DNA of 16,580 nt from an uncultured Lachnoanaerobaculum sp. (lineage in GTDB: Bacteria > Bacillota > Clostridia > Lachnospirales > Lachnospiraceae): positions 1 through 16,580 of the forward strand of contig CAKAQP010000028.1 in the NCBI GenBank assembly GCA_916720285.1, in the 5' to 3' direction. Under the pieces are notes generated by a model. It was given only the letters and a program-made list of their open reading frames with translations, was not told where the DNA came from and did no database searches. A program made the translations under genes and the position numbers. Positions 14,318 through 16,580 of the stretch are shown piece after piece (positions within the stretch are counted from its first letter, which is position 1; the number at the start of each line of letters is the position of its first letter).

Positions 14318-16055
14318 TTGACACCCTCCAATCATTTGCAGTTTCGTAAAGACTGAGGAGTCTACTGTATAACCCTCCGGTTTTTACTAATGAATCATTA
14401 TCTCCTCGCTCTATTACATTTCCCTTTTCCAAAACTATTATTTCATCTACATTTCTGATACTTGTCATTCTATGGGCAATCATTATAACAGTCTTATCCT
14501 GCATTAAATTTTTAAATGCTTTTTGTAATTCATATTCATTATCTGCATCAATTGCCGCACTCGCTTCATCCATAATTACAATAGGTGAATTTTTCAAAAT
14601 AGCCCTTGCAATAGCTATTCTTTGTTTTTCACCTCCTGAAAGATACACCCCCTTTGAACCTATAATTGTATTTTCCCTGTCTTTAAACTTTTCAATAATT
14701 TCATCACAACCTGCAAGACTGAGAGCCTTCATTACTTTATCTCTACCTGCATTTTCATCAGCCAATGCTACATTATCATATATAGATTTTTTAAACAGTT
14801 TGCTGTCTTGGAATACAAACGAGATATTCCTTATGATTGCCTCCTTTGTATATTCCGAAAGAGGATATCCACCTATTTTTATTGCCCCCTTATCAACCTT
14901 ATAAAATCCTGACAAAAGCTTTGCAATAGTTGACTTTCCTGAACCCGAATGTCCAACTAAGGCATAAGTCTTTTTCTCCTCCAATGAAAATGATAAGTTT
15001 TCCAGAACTTTTTTATCCCCATATGAAAAACTCACATTTTCAAATTCAATATTGAAATTGTCAAAATGATTTCTGTTTCCATATGTGAGTTTGTCCTCCT
15101 GCATCTTTTCATATAATTCTTCCAAACTGTCAATGGCAAAATTTGCATTATAGATATTCATGCTTGCCCACATTATTTTCATAAAAGAGACCATTATTAC
15201 ACCGCTTAAGAAAAAGATCATAATAAGCTCTACAGCCATAAATTTGGGATCTTTTATATCCGTCAAAAAGAAGCTGAGCGGAATGCTGATAATGGCAATC
15301 AATCCCAAAAATATCAGCTGATATATGACATATGGTGTTTTACAAGACAGAGAATAATCATAAGCATATTTTGAATACTCCATAATAGAATCATGCAATG
15401 CCTTAAAGGATTTAAGTTTTGAACCGAATATCTTTATTACCTGTATGCCTCTGATATACTCCACAGTTTCAGAACTCAGTTTGTCAAGTGAAGTCTGATA
15501 AAGCTTCATAAAATCTTTATTACCCATCATTCCCATCAATATAAGTCCGCTTACAACAGATAAAACTATAATAACGATTCCGACTCTAAGACTTATGGCA
15601 AATGCCAGTATAAAGGCAAAAATCGGTACCAAAAATGCCTGTGAATTATCAGGCAACATATGTGCTACCGCCATATGCGTTTTCGCCGCATTATCATCTA
15701 TAGTTTTTCTTATATATCCTGAGGAATGCAGATCAAAAAATCGAAAGCTTGCATCTGTAAGTCCTTCAATTCCTCTTTTTCGTAAATTAGTCTCCAATCT
15801 AAATGCCAGCTTATGTGAAACAATGCCGGATACCAAATACATTACCGCACTTATAGTTAAACAGATAACTATCCTTGTAGAATAATATCCTGCATTTTCA
15901 TAATTTCCCTTTACTACCGCTTCTTTTAGAAGTAGAAATATATAATAATACCCATAAACCACCAGGAATGCCGAAATACTCGATAATAAAATTGACATAT
16001 ATCCGATATATTTTTCATTCGGCACATATCTGAATAATTTCTTATAAACTCCCAT
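14301..16055 (-). CDS. ABC transporter permease-ATPase half-transporter 1
   Basis: A 584-aa membrane half-transporter, the partner of half-transporter 2. The N-terminal domain has hydrophobic segments at about 17-45, 61-80, 141-175, 244-264 and 275-292. ATPase motifs: Walker A GHSGSGKS at 368-375, Gln416, signature LSGGE at 472-476, Walker B VIMDE at 493-497, His528. Both halves have complete catalytic motifs, so a symmetric-type heterodimer with two active sites is expected. The start is supported by AAAGGAG 7 nt before the ATG, inside the end of the TetR gene (14-nt overlap). The family is the ABCB-like type IV exporter fold; siderophore importers such as YbtPQ and IrtAB share it. The last 15 residues, after the ATPase domain, are a short charged tail. 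Confidence 0.92.
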   Translation of the reverse strand: MGVYKKLFRYVPNEKYIGYMSILLSSISAFLVVYGYYYIFLLLKEAVVKGNYENAGYYSTRIVICLTISAVMYLVSGIVSHKLAFRLETNLRKRGIEGLTDASFRFFDLHSSGYIRKTIDDNAAKTHMAVAHMLPDNSQAFLVPIFAFILAFAISLRVGIVIIVLSVVSGLILMGMMGNKDFMKLYQTSLDKLSSETVEYIRGIQVIKIFGSKLKSFKALHDSIMEYSKYAYDYSLSCKTPYVIYQLIFLGLIAIISIPLSFFLTDIKDPKFMAVELIMIFFLSGVIMVSFMKIMWASMNIYNANFAIDSLEELYEKMQEDKLTYGNRNHFDNFNIEFENVSFSYGDKKVLENLSFSLEEKKTYALVGHSGSGKSTIAKLLSGFYKVDKGAIKIGGYPLSEYTKEAIIRNISFVFQDSKLFKKSIYDNVALADENAGRDKVMKALSLAGCDEIIEKFKDRENTIIGSKGVYLSGGEKQRIAIARAILKNSPIVIMDEASAAIDADNEYELQKAFKNLMQDKTVIMIAHRMTSIRNVDEIIVLEKGNVIERGDNDSLVKTGGLYSRLLSLYETANDWRVSNEKLL

Positions 16056-16580
16056 CAGTTTTCTCCTTTACTTGTTCAAATAAGTAAGTAAATATTGCTT
16101 CCAAATGCTGTCTGTTCTTTTTGAAATTTTCTCTTGCATCCAGTACATCAGAAGCCATTATCAGAGCATTCATAAAATCGGTAACAAACTGAAACATTTG
16201 TGGATCAAACAACCATCCTGAGTCATCACTCCATATCGCTTTAAATCTTTCCTTTGTCTGTTCCTGAAGCTCTTCCATAATATTATTCAGTTCGGGATTT
16301 CTTTTTTTCTCTATCAAAAACTCAACATAAAGAGGCGTTAAAGGATTGTTGTCTATGACTTTATCAACCAACTGTTTTGCCATAAACTTACTCTCACCAC
16401 CCTTTTCACATTCAGCCAAATGCTCCTTAATGATATTGTTTCTGTAATCAATCCCACCTATCATAATGTCTTTAAAGATTTCTGTTACGTTCCCATAGTA
16501 GTGATATACTCCTCCCTTTGATAAAGTTGTTCCCGCGATGATGTCTTCCATAGTTGCCTTTCCTAAGCCCTTTGCGGCAA
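16042..16580 (-). CDS. TetR-family regulator, 5' end cut by window edge
   Basis: Likely transcriptional repressor or ligand-responsive regulator of the downstream transporter operon. The frame is open to the right edge. The residues before the internal ATG at 16551 read AKGLGKAT and continue into MEDIIAGTTLSKGGVYHYYGNVTEIF, the second half of a TetR helix-turn-helix, so that ATG is internal and the true start lies beyond 16580. About 178 residues are visible: the HTH end, then a helical ligand-binding and dimerisation domain with no recognisable effector motif. The C terminus overlaps the first ABC gene by 14 nt, so regulator and transporter are one transcript, which suggests autoregulation. 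The ligand is unknown. Its promoter and operator are outside the window. Confidence 0.92.
   Translation of the reverse strand, partial: AAKGLGKATMEDIIAGTTLSKGGVYHYYGNVTEIFKDIMIGGIDYRNNIIKEHLAECEKGGESKFMAKQLVDKVIDNNPLTPLYVEFLIEKKRNPELNNIMEELQEQTKERFKAIWSDDSGWLFDPQMFQFVTDFMNALIMASDVLDARENFKKNRQHLEAIFTYLFEQVKEKTDGSL

Noticed and set aside
16480..16551. ATG at 16551 as the TetR start
   Set aside because: The frame continues upstream with typical HTH residues (AKGLGKAT), so the gene is cut by the edge.
1..16580. CRISPR arrays, tRNAs, rRNAs, IS elements, integrase or attachment sites
   Set aside because: None was found by reading both strands; the only long repeat is the S-component duplication and the diverged membrane-protein pair.

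Overview
The window is about 16.6 kb of AT-rich DNA (by eye roughly one third G+C). Dense short-gap operons and strong GGAGG-type ribosome binding sites point to a low-GC Firmicute. The transporter families and the DUF6440-type small protein fit Lachnospirales/Lachnospiraceae, possibly an oral genus such as Lachnoanaerobaculum; that placement is inference. No rRNA, tRNA, CRISPR array, transposase or integrase was seen.

Layout. (1) 1-1713, minus strand: an ALDH3-type aldehyde dehydrogenase followed after 17 nt by an unrecognised small gene cut by the left edge. (2) 1904-3412, minus: a toxin-antitoxin pair, with an MqsR-like toxin first and then an antitoxin joining an MqsA-type zinc finger, an HTH and a Panacea (SocA/DUF4065) domain. 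It has its own near-consensus promoter with inverted repeats. (3) 3472-6431, minus: a two-gene operon with promoter and terminator, encoding an SF2 helicase with a C-terminal HNH nuclease domain and a translationally coupled 177-aa protein of unknown function. (4) 6476-6859, minus: a small acidic protein of unknown function. (5) 6954-9068, plus: two tandem paralogous membrane proteins of identical length (341 aa), divergent from (4), ending at a strong bidirectional terminator. (6) 9071-9250, minus: a 59-aa DUF6440-like protein. (7) 9353-16580, minus: a tightly overlapping operon reading TetR regulator (cut by the right edge), two ABC permease-ATPase half-transporters, two nearly identical Trep_Strep/MptD-type ECF S components, EcfT, and a double-domain EcfA.

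How the genes work together. Operon (7) looks like a complete uptake system under local TetR control. The ABC pair plus ECF module resembles clusters linked to siderophore or metal-chelate uptake (for example the import genes of the streptococcal equibactin locus), but the substrate is not proven by sequence. Its S-component gene was duplicated in place by a 602-bp tandem duplication whose junction can still be read. The stretch 1.9-9.0 kb is accessory-like: a toxin-antitoxin module, a helicase-nuclease with an unknown partner, and orphan small or membrane proteins side by side. The helicase-HNH plus 177-aa pair is the best candidate here for an undescribed, probably defensive, system.

Several starts were moved to the codon that has a proper ribosome binding site (toxin, antitoxin, helicase, first membrane protein, second ABC gene, EcfT).
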